Counted from the stretch's first letter, positions 1 through 10,968 are shown. The stretch: 64,000 bases of DNA from CAKZLS01 sp963786305 (GCA_963786305.1 CAWAYL010000012.1:1-64000), one strand, 5' to 3'. Translations and numbers: made by a program. Notes: generated by a model not told the origin, from the sequence alone.

Positions 1-1049
1 CGTCGAGCACGCCGGCGGCACGGCGCAAGGTCTCGACGGCCAACTCCTGGGCCGCGAGCAGGTCGGCGCCGGTATCGACGCCGACGGTGAAGTCGAAACG
101 CCGCTCGGGCTTCTGGGTGTAGTTGACGATAATGCCCTTGAAGACGGTGGCGTTGGGAATGCGGACGTGATTGCCGTTGAGGGTCAGGATGACCGTGGCG
201 CGCGAGGTCAAACGGATGATTCGGCCCTCATGGCCCTCGATCATGACCTCGTCATTGGGCTGGAACGGCTGTCGGAGGCTGAGCAGAATGCTGGCAATGT
301 AGTTCTCGACCGTATCGCGAAGCGCAAAGCTCAGCGCGAGACCGAGGAGACCGGCGGCGCCGAGCACCGTCTGGACCAGTCCCGACGCGTCCAGCACCGA
401 CAGCGCCAGGACGATGCCGAGCAACAGGATGGCGCCCTGGACGACCTGGCGCAACAGCTTGGCGATGAACGCATTGGGAGTGACGCGGTCGTAAATCCCG
501 GCGAGACGGCCGACGAACCGCGCCACCAGCCAGAACACGCCGATGGTCAGAAGCGCGACCAGGAAAACCGGAATGTTGACGACCAGGTCGCGCATCCAGC
601 CGGTGACGCGCTTGACGGTCGGCGCGAGGCGGCGCTCCAGTTGGCGCTCCGACGTGGTGTTGTCGACAACCTCGACGACGCCCTCGACCTTCTGCGCGAG
701 TGAAAGCGCCCGATCCCGGGCTTCCTTCGATCCGACGTCGCCGCTGATCTTGACGACGCCGGCGGCAACGTCGATGGTCACTTGATCGAGACCGTCCAGG
801 TTGGCGAAGATTTCGCGCAGGCGGTTCTCGATGGCACGGTCGGCGGTGGGCGTGGTGCCGAGTGAGATCGTCCCCCGTGGCGGGTCCTCGGTCCGTTCGC
901 TTGCCGGCGGATCCGGAATTTCGGTTTGGGCCGCGACAGAGGAGGTCTCCGCGAGGACAAGCAGCGGAACCGCAAGCAGCACGAGGAGGCGCGAGAACCG
1001 GTGATGGAGCAGCGGCGAACGTTCCTTCCGTGTCGGTCGATGCGCTCAT
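1..1049 (-). CDS. MscS-family mechanosensitive channel with N-terminal BON-like domain (3' end outside window)
   Basis: Inner-membrane channel of the small-conductance mechanosensitive family, which releases solutes on hypo-osmotic shock. Read on the minus strand, a hydrophobic signal-like stretch (VLLAVPLLVLAE) is followed by a BON-like segment (IENRLREIFANLDGLDQVTI), a linker, membrane helices (NIPVFLVALLTIGVFWLVA) and the pore-lining/beta region. That last region includes MIEGHEGRIIRLTSRATVI and IPNATVFKGIIVNYT, typical of MscS. The C-terminus runs off the window edge. The best start is the ATG at 1047-1049, but a stop interrupts that frame near 1030, so one base is probably wrong there; otherwise a GTG at 982-984 is the first start in the clean frame. 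It lies 43 bp downstream of the dihydroorotate-dehydrogenase-like gene on the same strand. Family is clear; the N-terminus is uncertain. Confidence 0.8.
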
Positions 1050-1092
1050 CGCCGGCGACCAGGGATCGCGGCCGTCGGCATCGGCGCCGGGA

Positions 1093-2098
1093 TCAGGAAA
1101 TGTAGGGGCTTTTGAAGCTGCTCAGGACCTTGATGTAGTTGGCGCGTTCGAAGGCCGCCGGGTCGGCGACGTTCTGCTGGCTCATGGAACCCTTCATCTG
1201 TTCGACCGACTCGTAGCCGCGCCGATCCATCCATTCGCTCATGCCGTCCACCAGCGTCTTGATGTGACCCGTGCCGTTTCTGCAGCAGCGCCGAAGCCGT
1301 CATCACCGCGTCGGCGCCGGCCATGGTGTATTTGATGATCTCGGTGGCCGACTGAACGCCGCGTGTCGCGGCGATGGACGCCTTGATCCGGCCATGGAGA
1401 ACGGCGATCCACAACAGCGGCAGGCGGATCTCGCTCGGCGAGCTGAGTTCCAGGTCGGGAACGACCTCCAGCTCCTCAAGATCGAAGTCCGGCTGATAGA
1501 ACCGGTTGAACAGCACCAGGCCGTCGGCGCCGGCGTCGACGAACCGCGTGGCCATCTCGCCCATGGCGCTGAAGAACGGGCTGAGCTTGACGGCGACGGG
1601 GACATCGACCGCGCCCTTCACCGCCGTGACGATGTCGACGTAGCGCTGCTCCACCTCGCGGCCGGTGATGTCGAGATTGGCCGGGATGTAGTAGATATTC
1701 AGCTCGATGGCGCTGGCGCCGGCCTCGGCCATTTCCTTGGCGTACTCGGTCCAGCCTTCATTGGTGACGCCGTTGAGACTGGCGATGATCGGAATGTCGG
1801 ACGCGCTGGCGGCCTGGCGGATCAGATTGAGATAGGCGTCGGGCCCGACCTTGTACTCTTCGACCTCGGGGAAGTAGCTGAGCGACTCGGCAAAGCTCTC
1901 CGTTCCGGATTCCATCAGGTGGTTGAAGGATTCGTTTTCCTGGCGGAGTTGTTCCTCGAACAACGAGAACAGGACAACCGCCGAGGCGCCGGCGTCTTCC
2001 AACCGCTTGATGCCGTCCAGGGTCTTTGACAGCGGCGAGGCGGATGCGACGACCGGGTGCTTCAGGTCCAGCCCCAAGTATTGTGTTCGAAGATCCAT
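1093..2098 (-). CDS. Dihydroorotate dehydrogenase-like flavoprotein (NifJ-associated)
   Basis: FMN TIM-barrel protein of the PyrD family, about 335 residues. It begins MDLRTQYLGLDLKHPVVASA, with a good ribosome site (AAAGGA) just upstream. Barrel motifs include SLNGVTNEGW, NIYYIPAN, VAVKLSPFFS and the C-terminal phosphate site ATEIIKYTMAGADAVMTAS. The group found beside pyruvate:ferredoxin oxidoreductase is usually annotated as dihydroorotate dehydrogenase-like, and its real substrate is unknown to me. An extra A near 1278 shifts the frame; the true C-terminus continues NGTGHIKTLVDGMSEW and ends in FKSPYIS at 1093. It lies 160 bp downstream of nifJ on the same strand with a hairpin between, so it is likely cotranscribed with nifJ and the GltD-like gene. 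A role in de novo pyrimidine synthesis is less likely given this context. Confidence 0.85.
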
Positions 2099-2152
2099 TT
2101 TTTCTCATCCTTTCGGTCTTGGCGACCAGAGTTCTTGAAATCGCTCCATTTC

Positions 2153-2178
2153 CCCCGCCGTTGGAGACATCGGCGGGG
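2153..2178. promoter_or_regulatory. Intercistronic stem-loop between nifJ and the PyrD-like gene
   Basis: Perfect inverted repeat CCCCGCCG / CGGCGGGG with a 10-nt loop in the 161-bp gap between two minus-strand genes. No T-run follows on the minus strand, so an mRNA-processing or partial attenuation role fits better than a full terminator. Confidence 0.4.
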
Positions 2179-2259
2179 CTCCCAAAATGTGCCGGTCCGC
2201 CTCCGCTCCTTCGAAAACCGCGAAGCCTCCGAAACGGCGGAGGGCGGGCTCGGCCGGTG

Positions 2260-5200
2260 TTAGTCGTTCAATGCCGCCATGTCTTCGTAGAGCTTCCATT
2301 TCCAGTCGATGGCCTCCTGAGCCGCCGACATCAACTGTTCAGCGGCCTTGGGGTTGGTGCGCGAGAGCATCCGATAGCGAAGCTCGTTTTCGGCGTAGTC
2401 CTTCAGCTTGATGGTGGACGCGGCGAGTTGAGAACGAACGGGTTTTCGCCGCTGTCGCGGATTCCGGGATTGTAGCGGATCAGCGGCCAGTGACCGCATT
2501 GCACCGCCAGATCCTGCTGCTTCAGTCCGTTCTGCATGTTGATGCCGTGAGCGATGCAGTGGCTGTAGGCGAGGATCAGCGACGGCCCGGGATAGGCTTC
2601 CGCCTCGCGCATGGCCAGCAGCGCCTGCTGCGGATTGGCGCCCATGGCGACCCGGCGCGACGTAGACGTTGCCGTAGGAGATCGCCTGGAGAGCGATGTC
2701 TTTTTTGCCCACCTGTCTTGCCGGCGTTGGCGAACTTGGCCACCGCGCCCATCGGCGTCGACTTGGAGGCCTGGCCGCCGGTGTTGGAGTACACCTCCGT
2801 ATCCAGCACCAGAATATTGACGTCGCGTCCGGTGGACAGCACGTGGTCCACGCCGGACGAGCCGATGTCGTAGGCCCAGCCGTCGCCGCCGATGATCCAG
2901 ACGCTGCGGCGGACCAGATGATCGGCCACCGACAACAGTTGCTTGGCGGTGTCGGAGTTCGATGGACTGGAGCTTCTCCTTGAGCGCCGCCACCCGTTGC
3001 GCTGCATGCGGATTTCCGACTCGGCCCGCTGCGGCGCCGAGATCAGCTCATCGAACAGGTCGCCGCCAATTTCCGGTCGCAATTCCAGCAGCAGCTGGTG
3101 CGCGAGCTGCAGGTGGTTGTCGGCGGCCAGCCGCATTCCGAGACCGAACTCGGCGTTGTCCTCGAACAGCGAGTTCGACCACGACGGTCCGCGGCCCTCG
3201 CTGTTGACGGTCCACGGCGTCGTCGGCAGGTTGCCGCCGTAGATGGATGAGCACCCGGTCGCGTTGGCCACCATCATCCGGTCGCCGAACAACTGCGACA
3301 CCAGCTTGACGTAGGGCGTTTCGCCGCATCCGGCGCAGGCACCCGAAAACTCGAACAGCGGCTCGAGGAACTGGGTGCCGCGAATGGTCGAGAAGTCGAC
3401 CCGCGAGCGGTCGTTCACCGGCAGCGTCTCGAAGAACTTCATATTGGCGTTGGTGGCCTCGAGGACGTCGTCCTTCCAGACCATGTTGATGGCCTTCTTG
3501 CCGGCCTCTTCCTTGCTTTTCGCCGGGCAGACCTCGACGCAGAGCGCGCAACCGGTGCAGTCCTCCGGCGTAAATCTGCAAGCGTGTACCGCGTTTCCGG
3601 GAAAACCGCGGGCGTCGATCGGCGCGGCCTTGAAGCTCTCCGGCGCGTCTGTCCAGCAGGTCCTGGTGATAGAGCTTGGAGCGGATGACGCCGTGCGGGC
3701 AGACGAAGGCGCAGTTGCCGCACTGGATGCAGATCTCCTCCTCCCACACCGGCACGAACTGCGGCGATGTTGCGCTTTTCCCACTTGGTGGTGCCGCTGG
3801 GATAGGTGCCGTCGATGGGCATGGCGCTGACCGGCAGCTCGTCGCCGCGTCCCGCCATCATCATCGCCGTGACCTTCTGCACGAATTCGGGCGCCTCGGC
3901 GGGCACCACCGCCTGCATCTCGATGGTGCTGGTGACCGCGTCCGGGATCTTGACCTCGTGCAGGTTGGCGAGCGGTGTGGTCCACCGCCTCGAAGTTCTT
4001 CTGGACGATCTCGTCGCCCTTCTTGCCGTAGGTTTTCTTGATCGACGCCTTGATCCGGGTGATCGCCTCGTCGCTGGGCAAGCACGCCGGAGATGGCGAA
4101 GAAGCAGGTCTGCATGATGGTGTTGATGCGCGTGCCCATGCCGGTGTCGCGCGCGACCTTGGCGGCATCGATGACGTGAACCTTCAGCTTCTTCTCGATC
4201 ATCTGCTGCTGGACGTTCCGCGGCAGCTTGTCCCAGGTATCGTCGAGGCCGTACGGGCTGTTGAGCAGGAAGGTCGCGCCGGGCGCCACGTTGGAGAGCA
4301 GGTCGATCTTCTCGACGAAGTTGAACTGGTGGCAGCCGACGAAGTTGGCGGCGCCGATCAGGTAGGCCGAGCGGATCGGGTTGCGGCCGAAGCGCACGTG
4401 CGAGACGGTCTGCGAGCCGGACTTCTTGGAGTCGTAGACGAAGTAGCCCTGGGCGTAAAAGTCGGGATCCTCGCCGATGATCTTGATGGTGTTCTTGTTG
4501 GCGCCCACCGTGCCGTCGGCGCCGAGGCCGTAGAACATCGCCCGGAAGACGTCGTCCGGACTCGGTGGTGAAGGAGGGGTCGTAGTCGATGCTGGTGTTG
4601 GAGACGTCGTCGACGATGCCGACGGTGAAGTGGTTCTTCGGCGTCTCCTTGCTGAGGTCGTCGAACACGCCCTTGATCATCGCCGGCGTGAATTCCTTGG
4701 AGGACAGGCCATAGCGCCCGCCGATGATCTTCGGCATTCCGTCCGTCGGCACGTGCCGGCCGCCATGGCTTCGGCGAACACGGTGAGCACGTTGGTATAC
4801 GAGCGGCTCGCCGAGGCTGCCGGGCTCCTTGGTGCGGTCGAGCACAGCGATGGCCTTGGTGGTCTTCGGAATGGCCGCCAGGAAATGCTCCGCCGAGAAC
4901 GGGAAGAACAGGTGGACCTGAACGACGCCCGCCTTTTCGCCGTGCTTTTCGAGAAACTCGACGGTCTCGCGCGCGTTGTCGGCGCCCGACCCCATGAGGA
5001 TCAGGATGTTCTCGGCGTCTTCGGGGCCGAAGTAATCGAACAGATTGTAGCGGCGACCCGCGACCTTCTGCGAACTTGTCCATGGCCGCCTGAACGATGT
5101 CAGGGATCGCGTGCGTAGAACGGATTGACCGTCTCGCGCGCCTGGAAATAGACGTCGGGGTTCTGCGCGGTGCCGCGGATGAACGGGTTGTCGGGGCTGA

Positions 5201-5826
5201 GGGCGCGGCGGCGGTGCGCGAGAACCAGACTGTCGTCGATCATGTCGCGCATCTGGTCGTCGCTCAGCAACGTGATCTTGTTGACCTCGTGGGAGGTGCG
5301 GAAGCCGTCGAAGAAATGGATGAACGGGATACGCGACTCGAGCGTCGCCGCCTGCGCGATCAGCGCCATGTCATGGGCTTCCTGCACCGAGCTCGACGCC
5401 AGTTGGCGCGAAGCCGGTGGGGCGAACGGCCATCACATCCTGGTGGTCGCCGAAGATGGACAGTCCCTGGGCCGCCAGCGAACGCGCCGCCACGTGAAAC
5501 ACGGCGCAGGTCAGTTCGCCGGCGATCTTGTACATGTTGGGGATCATCAGCATGAGCCCCTGCGATGCGGTAAAGGTCGTCGTCAGCGCGCCCGCCTGGA
5601 GCGAGCCGTGCACCGTGCCCGCGGCACCGGCTTCGCTCTGCATTTCGACCACATCCGGAACGCTGCCCCAGATGTTCTTCTTGCCCTCGCTCGACCACTG
5701 GTCGGCGAATTCCGCCATGGTCGACGACGGCGTGATGGGGTAGATCGCGCAGACTTCGTTGACCCGGTAGGCCACGTAGGCCGCGGCCTCGTTCCCGTCG
5801 AGAGTTGTTACTTCCGCTTCGGCCAT
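2260..5826 (-). CDS. nifJ: Pyruvate:ferredoxin (flavodoxin) oxidoreductase, frame broken many times
   Basis: Single-chain enzyme that oxidises pyruvate and CoA to acetyl-CoA and CO2, reducing ferredoxin or flavodoxin. The span fits the family size of about 1,190 residues. Domains in order: pyrimidine-binding domain I (from MAEAEVTTLDGNEAAAYVAY, with YPITPSSTMAE); domain II (RFGRNPIRSAYLIGAA); a gamma-like domain (FVGCHQFNFVEKIDLL); two 4Fe-4S motifs (CIQCGNCAFVCPHGVIR and CTGCALCVEVCPAKS); and the TPP domain with a third cluster (CAGCGETPYVKL, NATGCSSIYGGNLPTTPW, GGDGWAYDIG). It ends YEDMAALND. Homology hops between all three frames roughly a dozen times, yet every motif survives, so sequencing error is the simplest explanation. 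The start overlaps the end of the GltD-like gene, indicating one operon. Pyruvate specificity is inferred from the family. Confidence 0.92.
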
Positions 5827-7579
5827 TGATTTCCTCCACTGCCGGTTCGAGTAGCGGCGCCCGGGCTTACCGCCCGGTCCCGCTTCTTCCGGGTACTGCG
5901 TTGCGTCTGTTTCATATCCATGGGGCTCGGCGATCGCCGGCTTATCGTCTGACCGCTGGGCTCCGGGATCATCTCGATGGCGTGGCACGGACACTGCTCG
6001 AAGCAGATGGCGCACCCCGTGCAACGGGCATAGTTGTACTCGTAACGCTTCCCCGGGCCGAGCTTGATGATGGCGTCTTCGGGGCACGCGCCATAGCATC
6101 CGTCGCACTCGAAGCAGTTGCCGCACGCCAGGCAGCGCTTGGCCTCGTAGACGGCTTCCTTTTGCGAGAGACCCTTGACCACCTCCTCGAACGAGGTCTG
6201 ACGGATCGACAGATCGACGTGACCCTGCGGCCGTTGGGCGGCATCGGTATAGAACCACAAGTGCAGCTTGTCGAAGGTCGCCAACGGACCCTTGGGAGGC
6301 TTGTCGTAGGTCTCGCCCCGCAGATAGGCGTCGATGTTGCGGGCCGCCTTCTTGCCGTGTCCGACACCGATGGTGACGGTGCGATCCGAGGGCACCATGT
6401 CGCCGCCGGCGAACAGCCCGTCGTATCCCGTCATCATGTTTTCCGTGACCTCGACGGTGCCGTCCCACTGGAACTCGACGCCCGGTGCCTTGCGCAGAAA
6501 CTCCGTGTCCGTGTCCTGCCCCAGCGCCATGATCAGATCGTCGGCCTCGATGGTTTCGATTTCGCCGGTGGGCCGCGGTTTGCCGTTTTCGTCCACCTCC
6601 ATGACTTCCACCTGGAAATTCGTTTCCTCGATGGACTTGATCGTCCTCAGCCAGTGGATCTTGACACCTTCCTCCATCGCCTCGTCAGCCTCGAAGGTGT
6701 GGGCCGGCATGTGTTCGTAATCGCGGCGGTAAATGATCATCGGGTCGTGCCCGAGGCGCTTGGCGACGCGGGCCGCGTCCATGGCGGTGTTGCCGCCGCC
6801 GTAAATGGCGACCCGCCGGCCCAGTTTGGGCGGGGTGCCGGATTCCACGCCCTTGAGAAAACTGACGGCGTCGAGCATGGTGCCGGCGTCGCGGCCGGGG
6901 ATCTCGGTCCGCTTCGACAGGTGGGCGCCGACGGCGACGAATACCGCGTCGAACTTGCCCTCTTCCTTCTCGGCGACGACATCCTCGACCTTGTGGTTGA
7001 GGACGAATTTGACGCCCATGTCCTCGATGCGCTTGATTTCGCCGTCGAGGATGTCGCGGGGCAGGCGGTAGGCGGGAATGCCGAAATGCATCATGCCGCC
7101 GGCCACCGGACCGGCGTCGTGAACCTCGACGCTGTGGCCCATGAGTGTCAGGTGGTGGGCGGCGGACAGGCCGCTGGGGCCGGCGCCGACGACCAGGATC
7201 CGCTTGCCCGTCGGCTCGGCGTTGACGCGTCGGCGTCCAGCCCTCTGTCGATCGCCATGTCGCCCAGAAAGCGCTCGACGGCGTGGATGCTGATGGTGCC
7301 GTCGAGGTTCTTGCGGTTGCAGCTGTCTTCGCACGGATGATAGCACACGCGCCCATGGACGGCGGGCAGGGGATTGTCCTGCAGGATGGTTTCCCAGGCT
7401 TCGCGGAAACGTCCCTCCTGCGCGTGGGCCAGCCATGCCTGGATGTTCTCTCCCGCCGGGCACGCATTGTTGCACGGAGGGAGGATGTCCTCGTAAATCG
7501 GACGCCGCGTCCTGGTGGGGCCACGCCATGCGGTGGGATTTGAATCTGCTGAACGGGTAAGGTCGGCCGGCTGACTCAT
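5808..7579 (-). CDS. GltD-like NAD(P)-dependent oxidoreductase with C-terminal ferredoxin domain
   Basis: Flavoprotein related to the glutamate synthase small subunit. It probably passes electrons between NAD(P)H and ferredoxin for the adjacent NifJ. The N-terminal Cys-rich region (PPCNNACPAGENIQAW, RVCYHPCEDSCNRK) matches the GltD iron-sulfur domain. An FAD Rossmann motif (VVGAGPSGLSAAHHL), a nucleotide-binding motif (IYGGGNTAMDAARVAK) and the GltD signature around AGGDMVPSDRTVTIGVGHGK follow. The C-terminus carries two 4Fe-4S motifs (CLACGNCFECDGCYGACP, CTGCAICFEQCPCHAIEM). A base is missing near 7225, where the frame changes between the N-terminal domain and the Rossmann fold. The last 50 or so codons past MIPEP are unlike the family and may reflect another indel. 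It is first gene of the GltD-like/nifJ/PyrD-like operon. Confidence 0.88.
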
Positions 7580-8060
7580 CGAGTTTCTCCTCCTCCTCTG
7601 TTGCTCCGAAAGCCGCGATCTGCCGTCGCTTCGCCTCGGCCCAGTCCGACGCGTATCACGACGCCGACTGCATTTTGATTATTACCGCGTTGCGCGGCCT
7701 TGTGGCCGAAGCCACGTCGCGGCTCGACCGAGTGACTGAATGCCAAGCGCACGACAAAAAATCAACAAAACCTTGTGCCGGGGCCGCAACGAAAACCGCT
7801 TCGGGCTCAAACAGCGGTCGCCGGTCGGACCATGTCACGGACCAATGGTTTGGATCAACGCACGCCAACATACCAAAAGACCACGACCCGCTACTTTTTA
7901 ATGTCCGCCCCCAGTGTTTCCGAACCATACTCCTGTTCCGCGGACCAAACAAGGCTGACGGCGCGGTGTGCGGCGATATGCTAAGGCCCTATAAAGCACA
8001 CTTAAAATAGGACTTTGGCGATCAACCGCCGGTCACGCATGGCAGCGTTGAGCAAGGAAC
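7580..8060. other. Intergenic region between divergent genes
   Basis: About 480 bp separating the minus-strand redox operon from plus-strand nnrU. It is visibly richer in A and T than the flanks, especially 7670-7990, and must hold promoters for both directions. No convincing coding sequence, RNA gene or palindromic operator was seen; the reading frame at 7675-8010 resembles nothing I recognise. Confidence 0.5.
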
Positions 8061-8764
8061 GTGACATTGACCGGAACTGTCGGGCTTCTCGCCCTCTCGA
8101 TGGCCGTGTTCGTCGCCAGCCATTTCCTCTTGTCGGCGCCGCCGGTTCGCGGACCGCTGGTTCGCATATCTGGGCGAACGGCCGTTTTTGGTTCTGTATT
8201 CGGTGGTTTCGTGATGTTGTTTGCGTGGGTCTTGCTCGCTTACGCCGGCGCCCCGGTTGTCGCCGTCTGGACGCCGCCGACGGGGTCTGCGCCATGTGTC
8301 GCTGACGGTCATGGTGTTGGCCTGCATTCTCGTGGTCGCCGGCCTGACCACGTCCAACCCTTCACTCGCGGGCGTGGACAGCGAGGCGATCGCCGGACGC
8401 GGTGCGCTCGGCATTCTCAAGGTGACGCGCCATCCGACGTCATGTGGGGGATCGGTCTGTGGGGCATTTCGCATCTGCTTGCCAACGGGGATGCGGGTGG
8501 CATGATCTTGTTCGGCGGCATGACGGTTCTTGCGCTGGGCGGCGCGTGGCCATCGACCACAAGAAACGCAGGCTCCTGTGGGCGGCGTGGGAGGACTACT
8601 GCGCCAAGACGTCGTCCGTTCCGTTCGGCGCTATCGTGACGGGCCGCGCCCGCGTCGGCCTCGGCGAGATCGGTTATTGGCGGCTTGCTCTCGGCGTCGG
8701 GCTATACGTCGTCTTGCTCGCCGCCCACGGCCACCTGTTCGGGGTCGATCCGTGGCCGTTCTAG
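8061..8764 (+). CDS. NnrU family membrane protein, several frame breaks
   Basis: Integral membrane protein of the NnrU family, about 230 residues with several hydrophobic helices. Members were named from denitrification clusters but are widespread, and their biochemical role is unclear. The read starts at a GTG (MTLTGTVGLLALSMAVFVAS, then HFLLSAPPVRG). Family-like sequence then moves between frames: AYLGERPFLVLYSVVS lies in a frame that lacks its own start, then VMLFAWVLLAYAGAPVVAVW, LRHVSLTVMVLACILVVAGL, VMWGIGLWGISHLLANGDAG and finally ALGVGLYVVLLAAHGHLFGV. At least four indels are needed to restore one frame. No denitrification genes are nearby, so the name should not be taken as evidence for that pathway. 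Confidence 0.75.
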
Positions 8765-8886
8765 CGGTCCGGGCGCGGCCACAAGCTGGACGTCGCCGGG
8801 GCTGCCGTTATCCTGCCTTTAAGTGAGGTCAAACTCGTTGTGTTATAAGTGTGTTCAGGATTTCAGCTGGTCGGGAGAATCGGATC

Positions 8887-10047
8887 GTGCCGGTGATCAA
8901 GCCCATCGCGCTCTTCCACGAACAGATGACCGATTGGCGCCGGCATTTGCACGCCCATCCGGAGATCGCGTTCGAGGAACACGCCACCGCCGCATTTGTC
9001 GCCGCCCGGCTTGAGGAGTTGGGACTCGAGGTTCGCCGCGGCATGGCGGGCACCGGCGTCGTCGGCACCTTGAGAAACGGCGACGGGCCGGGCATCGGTC
9101 TTCGCGCCGACATGGATGCGCTGACCATGCACGAAACCAATGCCTTCGCCCATCGCTCCACCCATCCCGGCTGCATGCATGCGTGCGGACACGACGGGCA
9201 CATGGCGATGCTGCTGGGCGCGGCGCGCTATCTGAGTGAAAACAGAAGGTTCCGAGGCACCGTTCACTTCATCTTTCAGCCGGCGGAGGAAAACGAGGGC
9301 GGTGGACGGGTCATGGTGGAGCAGGGCCTGTTCGAGGAGTTTCCGATGATCGCGGTCTACGGCATGCACAATTGGCCGGGACTGCCGGCCGGGCGGTTCG
9401 CCCTGCGTTCGGGTTCGATGATGGCCGCTTTCGATATTTTCGAGATCACCATCGTCGGCAAGGGGACGCATGCGGCGATGCCGCACCGCGGCATCGATCC
9501 CGTGGTGGCGGCATCCGCCATCGTCACGGCGCTGCAGACCATCGCCAGCCGAACGACGGACCCGCTCGAGGCCCTGGTGGTGTCGGTCACGCAGTTCCAT
9601 GCCGGCGATACCTGGAATGTCATTCCGGAAAGGGCCGTTCTTCGCGGCACCGTGCGCGCGCTGTCGCCGGACGTCCAGGACAGGGCGGAAATGACGCTTT
9701 GTCGTTTGGTTGAATCGGTGGCCGCGGCGCACGGCGCCGGCGCCCGGATTCACTACGAACGGCGGTACCCGCCGACCATCAACGATGGCGCCGAAACCGA
9801 AACCGCGGCGAATGCCGCCGCCGTGGTGGTGGGCCCGGACAATGTCGAGCGAAACCCGCAACCCAGCATGGGGTCCGAGGATTTTTCCTTCATGCTGGAA
9901 AAAACACCAGGCAGTTACGTCTGGATCGGCAACGGAGCGGGAGCGGGCGGGTGCACGCTGCACAATCCGCGCTACGATTTCAACGACGAGATTTTGCCCG
10001 TGGGGGCGAGCTACTGGGCGACGCTGGTGGAAACCAAACTCGCGTGA
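8887..10047 (+). CDS. M20D family amidohydrolase (hippurate hydrolase-like)
   Basis: Zinc or manganese aminoacylase/carboxypeptidase of the M20D group, which hydrolyses N-acyl or amide bonds of amino acids (hippuricase, IAA-amino-acid hydrolase type). Metal-ligand motifs are all present: GLRADMDALTMHE, CMHACGHDGHMAMLLG, FQPAEENEGGG, YGMHNWPGLPAG and the C-terminal GSEDFSFMLEKTPG. The length, about 387 residues, is normal. I chose the GTG at 8887 because GGGAGA sits 8 nt upstream; the same frame is open back to 8851. No signal peptide is seen, so it should be cytoplasmic. The frame is intact, unlike its neighbours. The natural substrate cannot be told from the sequence. It converges with a small membrane-protein gene. 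Confidence 0.9.
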   Translation: MPVIKPIALFHEQMTDWRRHLHAHPEIAFEEHATAAFVAARLEELGLEVRRGMAGTGVVGTLRNGDGPGIGLRADMDALTMHETNAFAHRSTHPGCMHACGHDGHMAMLLGAARYLSENRRFRGTVHFIFQPAEENEGGGRVMVEQGLFEEFPMIAVYGMHNWPGLPAGRFALRSGSMMAAFDIFEITIVGKGTHAAMPHRGIDPVVAASAIVTALQTIASRTTDPLEALVVSVTQFHAGDTWNVIPERAVLRGTVRALSPDVQDRAEMTLCRLVESVAAAHGAGARIHYERRYPPTINDGAETETAANAAAVVVGPDNVERNPQPSMGSEDFSFMLEKTPGSYVWIGNGAGAGGCTLHNPRYDFNDEILPVGASYWATLVETKLA

Positions 10048-10092
10048 AATGCCGCCCGCCGGATCCGGATGAGGACCGCATCGGACCTTTTC

Positions 10093-10266
10093 TCACGGAA
10101 TGCTCATCATCACCAAGACGATGAGTGCGACGAAGGCGGCGGCGATGAACAGTGCGGAAAGGCGACGTTTCCACGGTGAGATGTCGGGTCCCCATTCCTT
10201 TTCCCACTGCTCTTGAAGGCGTTTCAGCTGTGGGTCGTCGCCTGTGTTTTCCGGATGATCGGTCAT
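10093..10266 (-). CDS. Small single-helix membrane protein (57 aa)
   Basis: Short open frame beginning MTDHPENTGDDPQLKRLQEQ, with a charged N-terminal half and one C-terminal membrane helix (LFIAAAFVALIVLVMM) just before the stop. The SPWKRRLSALF stretch ahead of the helix suggests the N-terminus stays in the cytoplasm. I do not recognise the family. It is convergent with the M20 amidohydrolase gene, ending 46 bp after that stop. Support comes from the coherent topology and ATG start only. Confidence 0.55.
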   Translation of the reverse strand: MTDHPENTGDDPQLKRLQEQWEKEWGPDISPWKRRLSALFIAAAFVALIVLVMMSIP

Positions 10267-10551
10267 TGGGGTCCGTGGCCGCGCTGAGATGACCTTTGCG
10301 GGACTTCAATGTCAACGATCACAATCCACGATCACAACAAGTCCCTGTCACTGTCCGTTGGTATAGAAGGCGGCGCGGCCGATAACAAGTGTGGACCTTG
10401 CCAGAACGCCGGCGCAAGGCTGCCGTGCGTCCCCGCGGGGCCAATGGTCTTGTTGCGCGTGACGGTGGCGCGTATATTCGAAACAACGACGCCACCAAAC
10501 TTCTTGCAACAGAGCCGGCGTGCATTTTTCACTTGGAAGGTTGTTTAGTCT
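10267..10551. other. Intergenic region upstream of the phasin gene
   Basis: Holds the divergent start regions of the small membrane protein and the phasin gene. An exact direct repeat ACGATCACAA occurs twice around 10315-10340. No coding sequence I can support. Confidence 0.35.
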
Positions 10552-10968
10552 TTGCGTGTTATACCATCAACTAAGGCCAAAAACGGCCATCCCCATGCCG
10601 CGTCCGGTTTGTCTTCCTTGAAGTTCCAGGAACTTCGCGATTTCACGATCCAAAACGTTCAGGCGGCGTTGAAGTCGGCGGATATTCTGTCTCGCGGACT
10701 TAGAGTTCTGAACGTTAATGTCCGTGGAGCCACCAGCATGACGGTGGACGATGGCATGGCGGCTGGCCGCGCGCTGATGGGCTGCACGACGGTCCCGCAT
10801 TGGATCGAGCTGCAGAGCGATCTGGTCAAGCTCAACACCGGGCGCTTTACGATTCGGGCGCTGCTTTTGTCGGTGATGAGCGTGCAAATGACCGAAGACG
10901 CCCTGTGTCCACTGATCAATCGGGCAAACGCCACCTATGGTCTCTACGCCAGAACACTAGGCGCCTGA
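10552..10968 (+). CDS. Phasin family protein
   Basis: Probable phasin, a small amphipathic helical protein that coats polyhydroxyalkanoate granules or has a related structural role. The core FQELRDFTIQNVQAALKSAD, with helices ILSRGLRVLNVNVRGATS and PLINRANATYGLYARTLG, resembles the alphaproteobacterial phasin-type proteins commonly found upstream of clpS, which is the arrangement here. The open frame starts at TTG 10552 with no good ribosome site, and the first 25 residues are unlike a phasin. The true start may therefore lie elsewhere or be hidden by an indel. A terminator-like hairpin follows the stop, so clpS probably has its own promoter in the AT-rich stretch at 11035-11090. Confidence 0.6.
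   Translation: MRVIPSTKAKNGHPHAASGLSSLKFQELRDFTIQNVQAALKSADILSRGLRVLNVNVRGATSMTVDDGMAAGRALMGCTTVPHWIELQSDLVKLNTGRFTIRALLLSVMSVQMTEDALCPLINRANATYGLYARTLGA

Noticed and set aside
5805..7340. Long plus-strand open frame (511 codons) opposite the GltD-like gene
   Set aside because: It is the antisense shadow of a high-GC gene with all GltD motifs on the other strand; its own translation shows no recognisable domain.
7675..8010. Possible 111-codon gene in the intergenic region
   Set aside because: No ribosome site, no domain or coherent composition, and located in an AT-richer promoter region.
8061..8764. Evidence for a denitrification locus from nnrU
   Set aside because: No nitrite or nitric oxide reductase genes are nearby, and NnrU homologues are widespread outside denitrifiers.
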